DNA of 24,813 nt from UBA6183 sp041302975 (GTDB lineage: Bacteria; Bacteroidota; Bacteroidia; UKL13-3), in the NCBI GenBank assembly GCA_041302975.1, contig JBFYQC010000200.1:1-24813 (forward strand). The letters are read 5' to 3'. A model generated the notes under the pieces. It saw only the letters and a program-made list of their open reading frames with translations. It had not been told where the DNA came from and did not search any database. Positions 7,513 through 17,329 of the stretch are shown piece by piece. Position 1 is the first letter of the stretch. Each line of letters begins with the position of its first letter. The translations under genes and the position numbers were made by a program.

Positions 7513-9210
7513 ATGAATTATCGTTACCTATTGGTGCTATTATTTTTAGTTCCTATCACACAAGTATCTGCTCAAAAGAACAAATCAAAAAGTAGTAGTC
7601 AATTCTCAAGGTCTGTTGATGACGGTATTATCACTGCTGAGTTCGATGCTAAAGAATCGGAAGGAGAATTTAAAACACTGACCTTAGGCAATGAAGGTGC
7701 AGTAGTTTATTACAATAAAAAAGACTCGAAGAAGGGAATTGAAGAATATGAATTTATTAGGTTAGATAATGAGTTAAATGAAATTTATAGAAAATCGTAT
7801 GCGCTGCCTAAAAATGCTGCAATTGTTTCGAGTGTAGAAGATAACAATAAAGTATACCTCGTAATTGCAAAAAATGCGAAGCCTTCGGCAATCGCAGTAT
7901 ACATTAAAGACTATACCATAGTTAAGTTCGATCCTGCTACTCAGAAATTTACCAATTACGAGGGGCAACTTTCAAAGGGTGGAGGCTATTTTACCAAAAT
8001 TGAAGTTGTTAATGATATTGCATATTTAAATATTTTAAAAGCACCATCACCAACCAAACTATACGGTTTTTTGTGTTTAAACGCAGCTACATGCTTTATT
8101 CCCATGATAACGGGTTTAACTAAAATTAGGTATAAGCCAGAGTTTATTGTGCACAATATGGATAATAAGCAGCAGCGCATTGCACAGCTTGGATATGAGA
8201 AAAGAAAAGGGAATACCGTTATCCAAAGTTTTTCCATTGATGATAGTACAAATGATGCAACCTTATTAATGGGTGCAACACATAAAAAGCTCTCAAGCAT
8301 GTGGATTCGTAATGTAGATGCAACCGGAAAAGTAGGAAAAGAAACTTTACTTAAATTACCAGCAAACAAAGTCCTTAGTGATGTTAGAATTGCGAGTGTT
8401 GAGGATAAAAAAATATTCTTTGGACAATACGGACAGGTTCCAAAAACATTCACATTTGGAGGTTCTGCAGATGCAGGAATTTCAACACAAGGAATATCAT
8501 TTGGAATAATAGGTAAATCTGGCATAGAAAAATTACAGATGATTACCTACACTCAAATAAAAAACTTTAAACCACCATTGAGTAGAACAGAACAACGCGC
8601 TATAAAAAAGGGTGCAAAAAAGGGTAAAGATGTATCGCTAAATTTGAGAATTCATTTTATTGATCCCTTACAATACAATGAAGAGGTTATTTTAGTCGGT
8701 GAGGTATACTATGCAACCTATAGAACTGAAACTTATACAACAACCGATGCGAACGGACGCACAACTACTCACACACGACAAGTTTTTGATGGTTGGGCCT
8801 TTTCTGATATTCTAGTATTATCTTTTGATTTAAAAGGCAATTTGTTATGGAGTAACGCAATTCCATACCAAAGAAATAAATCATTTAGAATTTATGATAG
8901 GGTTAGGGCTATACTCCAATCAGATGGTTCTATAGAGTTGGTCTACAGCAATGGTTCTTCAGTACTAACAACTACTGTTGATGGGGATAAAATTGTTCAA
9001 GGTAAAAAATACAGCATAGGCGGATCAAAGAAAGGTGACAAAATTAAGCGTAAAGGTGTTGATGGTGCAGCTGCTGAGGTTGATTATTGGTTTGATAATT
9101 TTTATTTAGCATCTGGCTTGCAAGAAATTAAGAATAAAGAATTAAAAGGTAAAGACAAGAAACGCTCTATTTATTATTTAAAACGTATTGAGGTTGGTGA
9201 AGAAGAATAA
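7513..9210 (+). CDS. Secreted protein of unknown function, first gene of M48 protease operon
   Basis: 565 residues with a signal peptide ending VSA|Q. I recognise no family. After the signal comes a lysine/serine-rich stretch, then repeated beta-strand-like segments in which phrases such as 'FDLKGNLLWS' and 'IRLDNELNEIYRKSY' recall the blades of a beta-propeller; this is a guess from texture. A basic segment near residues 355-375 (RTEQRAIKKGAKKGKD) and a threonine-rich one near 410-420 look like surface loops. The last 30 residues are highly charged. ATG 7513 is 71 bp from the divergent yidD operon. The M48 protease gene starts 19 bp downstream, so the products probably act together in the periplasm or at the outer membrane. 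Confidence 0.78.
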   Translation: MNYRYLLVLLFLVPITQVSAQKNKSKSSSQFSRSVDDGIITAEFDAKESEGEFKTLTLGNEGAVVYYNKKDSKKGIEEYEFIRLDNELNEIYRKSYALPKNAAIVSSVEDNNKVYLVIAKNAKPSAIAVYIKDYTIVKFDPATQKFTNYEGQLSKGGGYFTKIEVVNDIAYLNILKAPSPTKLYGFLCLNAATCFIPMITGLTKIRYKPEFIVHNMDNKQQRIAQLGYEKRKGNTVIQSFSIDDSTNDATLLMGATHKKLSSMWIRNVDATGKVGKETLLKLPANKVLSDVRIASVEDKKIFFGQYGQVPKTFTFGGSADAGISTQGISFGIIGKSGIEKLQMITYTQIKNFKPPLSRTEQRAIKKGAKKGKDVSLNLRIHFIDPLQYNEEVILVGEVYYATYRTETYTTTDANGRTTTHTRQVFDGWAFSDILVLSFDLKGNLLWSNAIPYQRNKSFRIYDRVRAILQSDGSIELVYSNGSSVLTTTVDGDKIVQGKKYSIGGSKKGDKIKRKGVDGAAAEVDYWFDNFYLASGLQEIKNKELKGKDKKRSIYYLKRIEVGEEE

Positions 9211-9229
9211 GAAACACTTACTTATTAAG

Positions 9230-11449
9230 ATGACGAAAAACACATTTCTAAGAACACTGCCATTGTTGGCGGTGTTTTTTTCTTTGACAATTCATGCTCA
9301 AAATAATCGGCATAACATTATCAGATGTTCAGGTCCTATTCCTGAAGATTTCTTACCTAATAAAATTAAAACAGTACTACTAAGTAATGATGTAAATAAA
9401 AGTGCAGGCAAAAACAAAAAGTTATTTACAAATTTTAGTTTAGGTAATAATTATGCCATTTATAACCAACTTGTAAGTGGTTACGTTATTTATGGTACTC
9501 CACTAAATAATTATATTGATAGAGTTGCTGATAAGCTGCTAGCTAATGACGTTGAATTACGTAAAAAGATTAGGTTTTATGTTTTTGAATCACCTCAAGT
9601 AAACGCTTTTGCTTTCAGTAATGGAATTATTTTTCTAAATATAGGTTTGTTTGCACAATTAAAAAGTGAAGCACAACTTGCCTTTGTGATGTCTCATGAA
9701 ATTGCACATTACAAACAAGAGCATTCTTTTAAAGCTTATACGCATCAAAAAACTTTATCGAGAAAAGAAAGAAAATCGTTTGAAGAAAGCAGCTTACGTG
9801 AAGAGTTGAATTTTACCAGATTTTCTAGAATACAAGAGCAAGATGCGGATGAGATAGGCTTTAATATTTTTAAAGAGTCGGGGTATAAATTAAATGAAGC
9901 ACTCGGACTTTTAGATGTTTTATCCATGTCTGAGTATCCATTTGATTCACTCCGATTACAAAAAGATTTTTTAAACGGTACATATCTTAAAATTCCTGAA
10001 AAATATTTTATAAATGGTGATGTTAAAGCAATAGCAATTGATACAAACGAGATTGACTCTTTGCGCACACATCCAGCAATTCCAAAACGAAAGCAAAGTA
10101 TTACCCTAAAAATAGGTGATCAGTCTCAAATAGGAAAATCATTTTTAGTGTCAGAGGAGGAGTTTTATAAGCGTAGAAATGAATGCAGGTATGAGTTGTC
10201 TCGACTATATATGTTGGATAAGGATTATGTAAAATCTATATATAACTGCTATTTATTGATGACACAAGATCCAGATAATGAATACTTTTATGAAGTGCTT
10301 GTAAAAAGCCTTTATTTCCTTCAAATTAACTTTAATAATTCTAGTAAAAGAGATGTTGTATTGAGTAAATACAAGGCAGCTGGAGAAACTGCCCGAATTC
10401 ATTACATGCTATCGAATATGAAAACAGAAGAGTTAAATGTTTGGTGTTTACGTAAGAGTTGGGAATATCATACTAAGTTTCCCGATAACGAAGAAATATT
10501 TGCTTTTACTAAAAAAATTACCCAGCATTTTAAAAGTGAGTTTGCAGAAGATGTCTCATATTTCTTTCCTATTAAAGAATATAATGATTCGTTAATACAA
10601 TCATTTTATGTTATTACCCAGCAAGAGGAAATTGAAGAGAAAAAGAAAAATAATAAGGGTAGAAAGAGTAACAAAATTAGAGTTGTAAATAGGGGTAGTT
10701 ATGCAAAATATTCTATGCCAGATTTTATCACTCAGAAACACTTTTTAGATGTGTATGAATCTTTACCACTTATTGCTATAACCGAAGAAAATGAGGAGGA
10801 AATAAGCCCTAAAAAAATACAAAGAGTTACTCAAAAGCCTAAAAAGGAACTTGATATCAACAAAATTATTATAGCTGATTTGACACAGATATCAGTTGAC
10901 GAACGTAAATCAGAACCTATTTTATATAGGGCCATGGAAAAAAGGACTCAATTGTTAATGAATTCAATAAATATTTGTGCACAGAAGAATAATTTAGACG
11001 TATTGTTAATGCTGCCTGAAGCTACTAAAGAAAGCGATTCTATCATATTTGCAGATAGGAATATAATTATTAAGTATCTTGATGAGCGCAGACGTTACTC
11101 GGATTTGGATGAGTTATATGGAGTTGATTACGGTGACATAAAAAAATTAACAGAAAAGTATCAAACAAAATATGTTGGTGTTATTTATAACGCTGGGTTC
11201 ATCTTAAAAAAGGATTGGGGAGGTGTTGCATTCGAGTTTTTAGTCTCTTTTTTTTACCCACCGCTTATTCCATTTACTATATATGATGCTGTAAAGCCAG
11301 ATAAAGAATCATACCTCGGGTTTGCGTTGTTCGATGTGAGCAATGGTAAAATAGTTTATATCAGAGAGCAAACTTTTAATACAGATTCAAATCCTGATTT
11401 ATTAAAATCAGAGCTTTATAATATTTTCCTTAAGATTAAAAATAAATGA
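9230..11449 (+). CDS. Large secreted M48-family zinc metalloprotease with long C-terminal extension
   Basis: 739 residues from ATG 9230 (an upstream ATG at 9188 lies inside the previous gene). Signal peptide ends IHA|Q. The M48 zinc site is complete: HEIAH at residues 156-160 (Zn ligands His156 and His160, catalytic Glu157) and the third ligand Glu203 in EQDADEIG. The protease part ends near residue 290. About 450 further residues are not protease: a helical region that may be TPR-like, a basic linker (about 470-490), and a C-terminal alpha/beta domain (about 550-739). By analogy with BepA/YfgC, a periplasmic M48 protease with TPRs, it could handle outer-membrane protein assembly. The next gene, a predicted beta-barrel, overlaps by 4 bp (ATGA). 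Confidence 0.87.
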   Translation: MTKNTFLRTLPLLAVFFSLTIHAQNNRHNIIRCSGPIPEDFLPNKIKTVLLSNDVNKSAGKNKKLFTNFSLGNNYAIYNQLVSGYVIYGTPLNNYIDRVADKLLANDVELRKKIRFYVFESPQVNAFAFSNGIIFLNIGLFAQLKSEAQLAFVMSHEIAHYKQEHSFKAYTHQKTLSRKERKSFEESSLREELNFTRFSRIQEQDADEIGFNIFKESGYKLNEALGLLDVLSMSEYPFDSLRLQKDFLNGTYLKIPEKYFINGDVKAIAIDTNEIDSLRTHPAIPKRKQSITLKIGDQSQIGKSFLVSEEEFYKRRNECRYELSRLYMLDKDYVKSIYNCYLLMTQDPDNEYFYEVLVKSLYFLQINFNNSSKRDVVLSKYKAAGETARIHYMLSNMKTEELNVWCLRKSWEYHTKFPDNEEIFAFTKKITQHFKSEFAEDVSYFFPIKEYNDSLIQSFYVITQQEEIEEKKKNNKGRKSNKIRVVNRGSYAKYSMPDFITQKHFLDVYESLPLIAITEENEEEISPKKIQRVTQKPKKELDINKIIIADLTQISVDERKSEPILYRAMEKRTQLLMNSINICAQKNNLDVLLMLPEATKESDSIIFADRNIIIKYLDERRRYSDLDELYGVDYGDIKKLTEKYQTKYVGVIYNAGFILKKDWGGVAFEFLVSFFYPPLIPFTIYDAVKPDKESYLGFALFDVSNGKIVYIREQTFNTDSNPDLLKSELYNIFLKIKNK

Positions 11450-12147
11450 GATATATATTGATTTTTGTTTGTCTGTTTTTTTTGATTGAAAAGATAGATG
11501 CCCAAGTACCAGGTTATATGGGAAAAAAAATGTTGGTTGGTATACAATATGATTATTCGCCCGCTTTTGGTTCGTTGATATTTGGAAATTTTGGTGACGA
11601 AACCACTCTAATGGATCTGCTTTTGCCTTCGCCTAAACTTGGTCTTGGATTAAAATTTGTAATTTCTGATTACAAAACATTTGATTTAGGTTATATGAAT
11701 CAAACCTTTAACCCTGCTAGGGGTGGAGTTGGTGATTATTTTCAAACCGCAGATCGGATAAGTTCTACTGCACATACCTTTTCGTTTGGCTTGTCGAGGC
11801 ACGCTTATCACCTGGCTCCCATAGGATTGTATTTATCGCAGAATTTTAATGTTGTTTCAATAAGCAGTCAATATAAAATGAAGGGGTCTAATATTACCAG
11901 GACAGTACCTAGTGTTTTAGATTTTGGTTATACCATTGGAATAGGATCGAGAAGAATATTTGCAGATAAAATAGCAGTAGATTTAGCAGTAAATTTCAAT
12001 TTTTATTTAATTGGATTTGCTCAAGCAGTGGGCTTTGTAGATAACTCGAATAGTGGTATTTCTAAAGAAATAAGTAATCGATCTTTGGGGTATAATTATT
12101 TTGATAATGTTGTTTCTTTAAAACTTGGAGCTGGTTACCTTTTTTAA
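11446..12147 (+). CDS. Predicted outer-membrane beta-barrel protein
   Basis: 233 residues. The signal peptide ends IDA|Q. The rest consists of alternating strands rich in Gly, Tyr, Phe and Asn, with GLGLKFVISDYKTFDLGY and a terminal strand ending GAGYLF, the aromatic C-terminus usual for barrels recognised by BamA. No enzyme or ligand motif is visible. The start overlaps the M48 protease stop by 4 bp, so the two are translationally coupled. The barrel may be a substrate, an anchor or a partner of the protease; the sequence does not say which. A terminator follows at 12168. Confidence 0.78.
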   Translation: MRYILIFVCLFFLIEKIDAQVPGYMGKKMLVGIQYDYSPAFGSLIFGNFGDETTLMDLLLPSPKLGLGLKFVISDYKTFDLGYMNQTFNPARGGVGDYFQTADRISSTAHTFSFGLSRHAYHLAPIGLYLSQNFNVVSISSQYKMKGSNITRTVPSVLDFGYTIGIGSRRIFADKIAVDLAVNFNFYLIGFAQAVGFVDNSNSGISKEISNRSLGYNYFDNVVSLKLGAGYLF

Positions 12148-12167
12148 ATTAATAGTAACTAATAATA

Positions 12168-12200
12168 AAAAAAGCCCTCGAATTTTCGAGGGCTTTTTTT
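12168..12200. terminator. Bidirectional rho-independent terminator
   Basis: Stem AAAGCCCTCGAA (12171-12182) / TTCGAGGGCTTT (12185-12196), A run before, T run after. It separates the converging protease operon and L-threonine dehydrogenase gene; the T run touches the latter's stop codon at 12199-12201. Confidence 0.9.
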
Positions 12201-13131
12201 ATTTTAAATTATCCAACATGTCTTTGGTCATGCTTGCCAAATCGTATTGAGGTTTCCAGCCCCAGTGTTCCCTGGCTTGCGTATCATCAATACTTTGGGG
12301 CCAGCTGTTTGCAATGGCCTGACGGAAATCTGGATTATAGCTAATGGTAAATTCAGGAATATGTTTTCTAATTTCAGCCGCAATTTCTTCTGGGTTAAAA
12401 CTCATCCCTGCTACATTATAACTACTTCTAATTTTTATCTGCTCGGCAGGCGCCTCCATTAGGTTTAAGGTTGCCTTTAACGCGTCAGGCATGTACATCA
12501 TAGGCAACTCTGTGTCGGCACTTAAAAAACATTCATACATTTTATTTTTTAGAGCTTCGTGGTAAATGTGTACAGCATAATCCGTAGTTCCACCCCCAGG
12601 GGCACTTTTATGTCCAATTAAACCCGGATAACGAATACTTCTTACATCTACACCATATTTTTGGTGGTAATACTCGCAGTAACGTTCGCCAGCTTGTTTA
12701 CTTATGCCGTATATGGTATTAGGCTCCATAACGGTGTATTGAGGTGTGTTTTTCTTTGGTGTGGTTGGTCCAAATACAGCAATAGAACTTGGCCAATATA
12801 CTTTTTTAATTACACCATCTTTGGCCGCATTAAGCACATTAAATAAACCTTCCATGTTTAAATCCCATGCAAAGCGAGGATTTTTTTCTGCTGTTGCCGA
12901 TAATAAAGCAGCTAGTAAATATACTTGGGTAACATTATGTTTTTTGAAAACTTCATCTAACTTATTTTTATCCATGATATCCAAGGCCTCGAAAGGTCCA
13001 TTACTTTGCTCAGGCGCTTTTACATCGCTTGCAATAACGTTATCGTTGCCATAAATAGCACGCAATTCTTGGGTTAATTCTAAGCCAATTTGGCCTTGTG
13101 AGCCTACAATTAAAATCTTATCGGTTGCCAT
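12199..13131 (-). CDS. L-threonine 3-dehydrogenase, short-chain (epimerase-like) type
   Basis: 310 residues, the usual length for the SDR-type L-threonine dehydrogenase found in Bacteroidota and archaea/animals, which oxidises L-threonine to 2-amino-3-ketobutyrate with NAD+. NAD-binding motif GSQGQIG at residues 10-16, catalytic Tyr141 and Lys145 in YGISK, upstream SSIAVFG serine segment, and the substrate-loop sequence YPGLIGHKSAPGGGTTDYAV that marks this subgroup and separates it from sugar epimerases. Cytoplasmic. ATG 13131. No ketobutyrate CoA ligase (kbl) gene is adjacent. A gap of 73 bp separates it from the membrane genes upstream, so it may have its own promoter. Confidence 0.92.
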   Translation of the reverse strand: MATDKILIVGSQGQIGLELTQELRAIYGNDNVIASDVKAPEQSNGPFEALDIMDKNKLDEVFKKHNVTQVYLLAALLSATAEKNPRFAWDLNMEGLFNVLNAAKDGVIKKVYWPSSIAVFGPTTPKKNTPQYTVMEPNTIYGISKQAGERYCEYYHQKYGVDVRSIRYPGLIGHKSAPGGGTTDYAVHIYHEALKNKMYECFLSADTELPMMYMPDALKATLNLMEAPAEQIKIRSSYNVAGMSFNPEEIAAEIRKHIPEFTISYNPDFRQAIANSWPQSIDDTQAREHWGWKPQYDLASMTKDMLDNLK

Positions 13132-13163
13132 GTTTTATTGTTTATCAATTTAAAATGTACGCG

Positions 13164-13192
13164 CAAAATAAAGGCTAAAACATCAACAACAA
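13164..13192 (-). promoter_or_regulatory. Possible promoter of the L-threonine dehydrogenase gene
   Basis: On the minus strand TTG (13192-13190), 18-bp spacer, TTATTTTG (13171-13164): one mismatch to TAnnTTTG and a slightly short spacer. It leaves a leader of about 25 nt before ATG 13131. Confidence 0.35.
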
Positions 13193-13204
13193 AAAGAAAA
13201 ATAC

Positions 13205-14881
13205 TTACGGCTGTGTTTTGATTCTAAATCCATGTTGAAGAGTAGTGCCACGGTATTGTAAACCACTGTCGGGTAAGTTGGTGCATGGTAATTCACTATC
13301 CCAGCATTGTTGGCTATTGGCTGGTATGTTTAGCATGCCACCGCTTACTTCAAACTTGTTTATTTGTGGTTGCTGATAGGTTTTTGGTATTATAAAAGCA
13401 CCGGAAAAGCCTTGTTTGGCTTGTTGTTTTTGAATAGACAGTGCAATCAACCCCAATAAGAATATACCAACTAAAGTAAATTTGTTTTTATAAAGCAGTT
13501 GTTGCAAAGTGGTTCTATGAAACAGATTTATACCCATTGTAATGGTAAATACCAAATAGCCGAAAACAAAACGTGGGGTAGGGCCATGGGTGAACCAAAG
13601 TAACAGAGCAACTAAAGATGTGGTTGCAATTATCCAATAATAGTTTTCTGTAAATTGGTTTCTGAAACGTTTGTTAATCAGCCATTGAAAAATTAAGGTA
13701 ACATAAAAAAACAATCCACCTAATAGTAAAATGGCACTGAAAATGTCAATGCTTTTTATCCAATGTGGCCACCATTCGTTAAAGGAAAAATGCTTGCTTA
13801 ATTCAATATCAACTGTTGGTGCTCGGGCATATGCAAGGTTTGCATAAACTTCATAAGCTACAATTTCTGGACGCATTTTCCAATCTACATCAAACAAATT
13901 ACTGCTTGGTATTGGAAACAATAAATAACCCGAGTGAATAACATTGGTAATTAACCACGGTATAAAAATGATAAGTCCAAATACGAATAAAGTTAAAGTA
14001 CTTTTTTTATTGATTAATTGTTGTTTGTAGGCATAATAAAATACACCTAAAGCAAACAGTACCATTGGCAAAGCACTAAGTTTAAAGGTGATAATTAGCA
14101 TGGTAAATACGATGATTAAAAGCAGTTCAATTGCTTTTTTATTATTGTTATTTACCACATCAGTAAACCAGCAAAACAGCATTATTATCCCGGAAGTGAT
14201 AACTAAATCGTTGGTAACAGCACCCGTGTATTTGCGTGTTGCAACAATGATAAAATAAAATAACAGCAACAAATTGCGTAGCCAAAAATGTTGGTTTAAA
14301 TGCGGAGTAACATATAAGGCTACCATAATTACCAAGGAGGCATTTATAGTGTAAACAGAACGTAGGCCTGAAAAATGAAATCCGCTAAATGCTTGTAATA
14401 AAAACCAATTGCTGTTGTTACCTAGTTGTCTTCTAATGTTTCCAATTCCGGGCACTGCTGCGTACTCTTCCATCCACCTGATGGCTTGTAGATGATAATC
14501 ACCAATGTCGCCATCTGCTTTTCTTGAAATGATATTGAGCAGCACCAAAACTAATATTCCTAAACCAATTGCAACATGTTTTTTACTGCCAATTTGATGT
14601 AAGGAAGCCACCATATCTTTGGCTAAGTTTTTAAACTGGGTTGCTGCTAAAATTAAAAGTACCATCCAAACCAAAACATGCGCAAACAAATTAACAGGGT
14701 AAAACAAGTGATACACCTGCAATAACATGACAATAAAGCCCCAGCCGACAATTACATAAAGGCTTGGGTGAATTACTGTAGGTGATGTACCTGAAACCTT
14801 GCTGAGTAAACGTGTAAATATCACACCCGCAACAAAGGCAACTGTTAAGTTGTATATGATTAGTATAATACTAACCAGCAT
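13205..14881 (-). CDS. Polytopic inner-membrane protein, GT-C-like / LIC_10190-like
   Basis: 558 residues with about twelve hydrophobic segments and a soluble C-terminal tail of about 70 residues. After the first membrane helices comes ADGDIGDYHLQAIRWMEEY, an acidic loop of the kind found in lipid-linked-sugar glycosyltransferases of the GT-C fold; I recall similar loops in the LIC_10190 family of membrane proteins but cannot confirm this. The substrate is unknown. ATG 14881 lies 3 bp after the stop of the YfhO-family gene, so the two are co-transcribed and probably share a pathway at the inner membrane. Confidence 0.72.
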   Translation of the reverse strand: MLVSIILIIYNLTVAFVAGVIFTRLLSKVSGTSPTVIHPSLYVIVGWGFIVMLLQVYHLFYPVNLFAHVLVWMVLLILAATQFKNLAKDMVASLHQIGSKKHVAIGLGILVLVLLNIISRKADGDIGDYHLQAIRWMEEYAAVPGIGNIRRQLGNNSNWFLLQAFSGFHFSGLRSVYTINASLVIMVALYVTPHLNQHFWLRNLLLLFYFIIVATRKYTGAVTNDLVITSGIIMLFCWFTDVVNNNNKKAIELLLIIVFTMLIITFKLSALPMVLFALGVFYYAYKQQLINKKSTLTLFVFGLIIFIPWLITNVIHSGYLLFPIPSSNLFDVDWKMRPEIVAYEVYANLAYARAPTVDIELSKHFSFNEWWPHWIKSIDIFSAILLLGGLFFYVTLIFQWLINKRFRNQFTENYYWIIATTSLVALLLWFTHGPTPRFVFGYLVFTITMGINLFHRTTLQQLLYKNKFTLVGIFLLGLIALSIQKQQAKQGFSGAFIIPKTYQQPQINKFEVSGGMLNIPANSQQCWDSELPCTNLPDSGLQYRGTTLQHGFRIKTQP

Positions 14882-14884
14882 GTT

Positions 14885-17329
14885 TTATGCTTGTTCTTTT
14901 TTACGTCTTAAAAATGCAGCTGCAGCTATTGCTAATGCTCCACCATAAAGCAGTATGCTCGAAACTAATGTAATACTTTCGCCCGTTGCAACAGCTTGCG
15001 GTTCGAAACGGTACTCGATGGTATGTTTGCCAGCTGGTATTTGCATACCACGTAATACATAATTGCAACGGAAATGCGGAACTAAGTTACCATCAACGTA
15101 TGCATTCCAACCTTTATCGTAGTACATTTCGCTAAACACAGCCAATTGTGGTGTAGCTGCATTGCTTTCGTACACCAATTTGTTAGGTTGGTATTTGGTG
15201 AGTTTTATGGCTGCAGTTGTATCTACTGCAATCTTAAAACCGTTTAATTGTTCGTTAAAACGTTTGTCAATAAAGCAAGTTTGTTTAGAGTTGAAGTTAT
15301 TTAACGAATCAATTTCAGCATCGGCATTATCTACCCAAACCATGTTATTTACAAACCATGCATTACCATTTACATTAGTATTGATTTGAGGGAACAAGTT
15401 ATTTAAACTATCGCCCACAATAAAGTATTTTACGTTTAACATGTTAAACATTTCCATGTTGTTACGTGCAATCTGAAACTCTATTAACTCCTGGTATCTA
15501 CGCATTTTAGCACCATGGTAACCACCAATAGATTTATGGTAGTATGATGTTAATGCATCTTGATCTAAACGTTGAGTGGTATTATAAACACGGTAATGTA
15601 TATCTTTATCTTGTAAGATTATTTCATCTGCTTGTGTTTTTTCAACAACTGCATCTGTTTTTTTACGTTTCTCGTAATCTTTATCGTTTAGGTAACGTTT
15701 ATCAACGCCCCACAAATCAACCAAAATTAAAGCACCTAAGATTAAAGCTAGGTATTGTTGTTTGATTTTATCGTTTACAAAAAACCAAAGTGCACCAAAT
15801 GCTAGAGCGATAAACATAAAACTACGTAAAGCATCCATTTGGCGTACCTTTTCGCGTGCTGCATGAATTACATCCAATGGGTATCCGTATTGTTTTAATT
15901 GTCCGTCAACACCTTCTGCATCAACCGAAGCTAGGCCAGGCATGGCCGCAAAAATTAAACATAAACCACCAACTATGCCCCCGCTGTATAATATTACTTT
16001 TTTTAGTTCAGGTTTATTAAGTGTGCCATTAACAACATCGCGAATGGCTAATAATGCAAGTAAAGGGAAGGTAGTTTGAGCAATGGCTAAAATGAATGTA
16101 ACTGAACGAAACTTGTTGTAAAGCGGAACATTGTAAAAGAATATATCGGTTAATGGCATAAAGTTTTTACCCATTGATAAAAATATTGCCAAAGTTGAAA
16201 TGATTAAAATCCACCATTTTTCACTTCCTTTAACAACAAACAATCCCAATACAAACAAAAAGCAAATAATTGCTCCGTAATAAATTGGTCCTGCTGTAAA
16301 GGGTTGCTCGCCAAAATAGGCAGGTAAGCCTTCTGCTAGTTGCTTTGGCTGCTGCAATCCTGCTGCTTTAAATTCTTTGGCAATAATATCGTGTGTATGT
16401 GGGTCGCCTGCATTTCCACCACCAAAGAAGTTAGGAATTAATAAGGTGAATGGTTCTGAAACGCCATTGCTCCATTGTAAAGCATAGTCTTTATCTAATC
16501 CACTTGATTGGTTGCTTTCGCTTTTTTCGCCTTGTGTTGTTTTGGTTAACTCTGATGCTCCACGAATACTATACTTACCATACTCTTCGGTAACCAATAG
16601 GTTAGTTATGTTTGATGTAGCACCTAAAATAGCTGCCACAATTAAAAACGCCCCCGATTTTAAAAGGTTCGGTATGGTTTTATTTTTGAAAGCCATGATA
16701 GCTTCAGTTATCATCCAAATGGCAACAATAAGTACCAAATAGTAAGTAATTTGCAAGTGCCCCGCTGCTAATTGTAATGATAAAGCAATACCTGTTATAA
16801 CTGCACCAAGCAATTTTTTATTACCGAGTGTTATTTTGATACCTGCAATAACTAGTGGCATTAAGGCGATAGCATTTCCTTTTCCGGCATGCCCGGCATC
16901 AATATTTATAAAGTTGAACGTGCTAAACGTAAACGCCAATGCGCCAGCTATGGCAAACCACGGACTTACCTCAAAGGTTACCAGTAGAATATAAAAGCAG
17001 ATGTATAGTAGGAAAATTGTTTCTAATGGGTTGCCTAATACTTTATTTACAAACCTGTATACATCGTTTGAAGTGTTATAATAATATGATGCACCAATTA
17101 GATAAGTTGGCATTCCAGAAAACATACTATTGGTCCAAAAGGTACGTTCACCACTTTCTTTTTCAAACTTGGCAATCTCTTCGTAAGATGCCTTCCATTG
17201 CATTACGTCATGTTGTTTTAAAACTTTACCACTCATTAATGGCGAGAAGTAAGCCAGCATAACTACCACAATTACACCTACAGCAATAAGGTGTGGTAAA
17301 AACTTTTTAAATAACGTTTGTTGGTTCAT
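14885..17329 (-). CDS. YfhO-family large membrane protein
   Basis: 814 residues, no cleaved signal, about twelve to fourteen membrane helices, then a soluble domain (about 580-770) and a last helix with a basic end (RRKKEQA). YfhO-type hallmarks: the early loop after helix 1 with Asp and the sequence FWTNSMFSGMPTYL, the AAGHLQITYY helix, and near the C-terminus YYDKGWNAYVDG followed by GKHTIEYRF. YfhO proteins are GT-C-like and in Firmicutes are linked to glycosylation of lipoteichoic acid; the substrate in Bacteroidota is not established. ATG 17329 follows AGG in TTACAGGATG. Coupled to the membrane gene downstream (3-bp gap). Confidence 0.87.
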   Translation of the reverse strand: MNQQTLFKKFLPHLIAVGVIVVVMLAYFSPLMSGKVLKQHDVMQWKASYEEIAKFEKESGERTFWTNSMFSGMPTYLIGASYYYNTSNDVYRFVNKVLGNPLETIFLLYICFYILLVTFEVSPWFAIAGALAFTFSTFNFINIDAGHAGKGNAIALMPLVIAGIKITLGNKKLLGAVITGIALSLQLAAGHLQITYYLVLIVAIWMITEAIMAFKNKTIPNLLKSGAFLIVAAILGATSNITNLLVTEEYGKYSIRGASELTKTTQGEKSESNQSSGLDKDYALQWSNGVSEPFTLLIPNFFGGGNAGDPHTHDIIAKEFKAAGLQQPKQLAEGLPAYFGEQPFTAGPIYYGAIICFLFVLGLFVVKGSEKWWILIISTLAIFLSMGKNFMPLTDIFFYNVPLYNKFRSVTFILAIAQTTFPLLALLAIRDVVNGTLNKPELKKVILYSGGIVGGLCLIFAAMPGLASVDAEGVDGQLKQYGYPLDVIHAAREKVRQMDALRSFMFIALAFGALWFFVNDKIKQQYLALILGALILVDLWGVDKRYLNDKDYEKRKKTDAVVEKTQADEIILQDKDIHYRVYNTTQRLDQDALTSYYHKSIGGYHGAKMRRYQELIEFQIARNNMEMFNMLNVKYFIVGDSLNNLFPQINTNVNGNAWFVNNMVWVDNADAEIDSLNNFNSKQTCFIDKRFNEQLNGFKIAVDTTAAIKLTKYQPNKLVYESNAATPQLAVFSEMYYDKGWNAYVDGNLVPHFRCNYVLRGMQIPAGKHTIEYRFEPQAVATGESITLVSSILLYGGALAIAAAAFLRRKKEQA

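Noticed and set aside
7986..8525. 179-codon minus-strand ORF opposite the secreted protein gene
   Set aside because: The plus frame has a signal peptide and sits in an operon; the reverse reading has no start context or motif.
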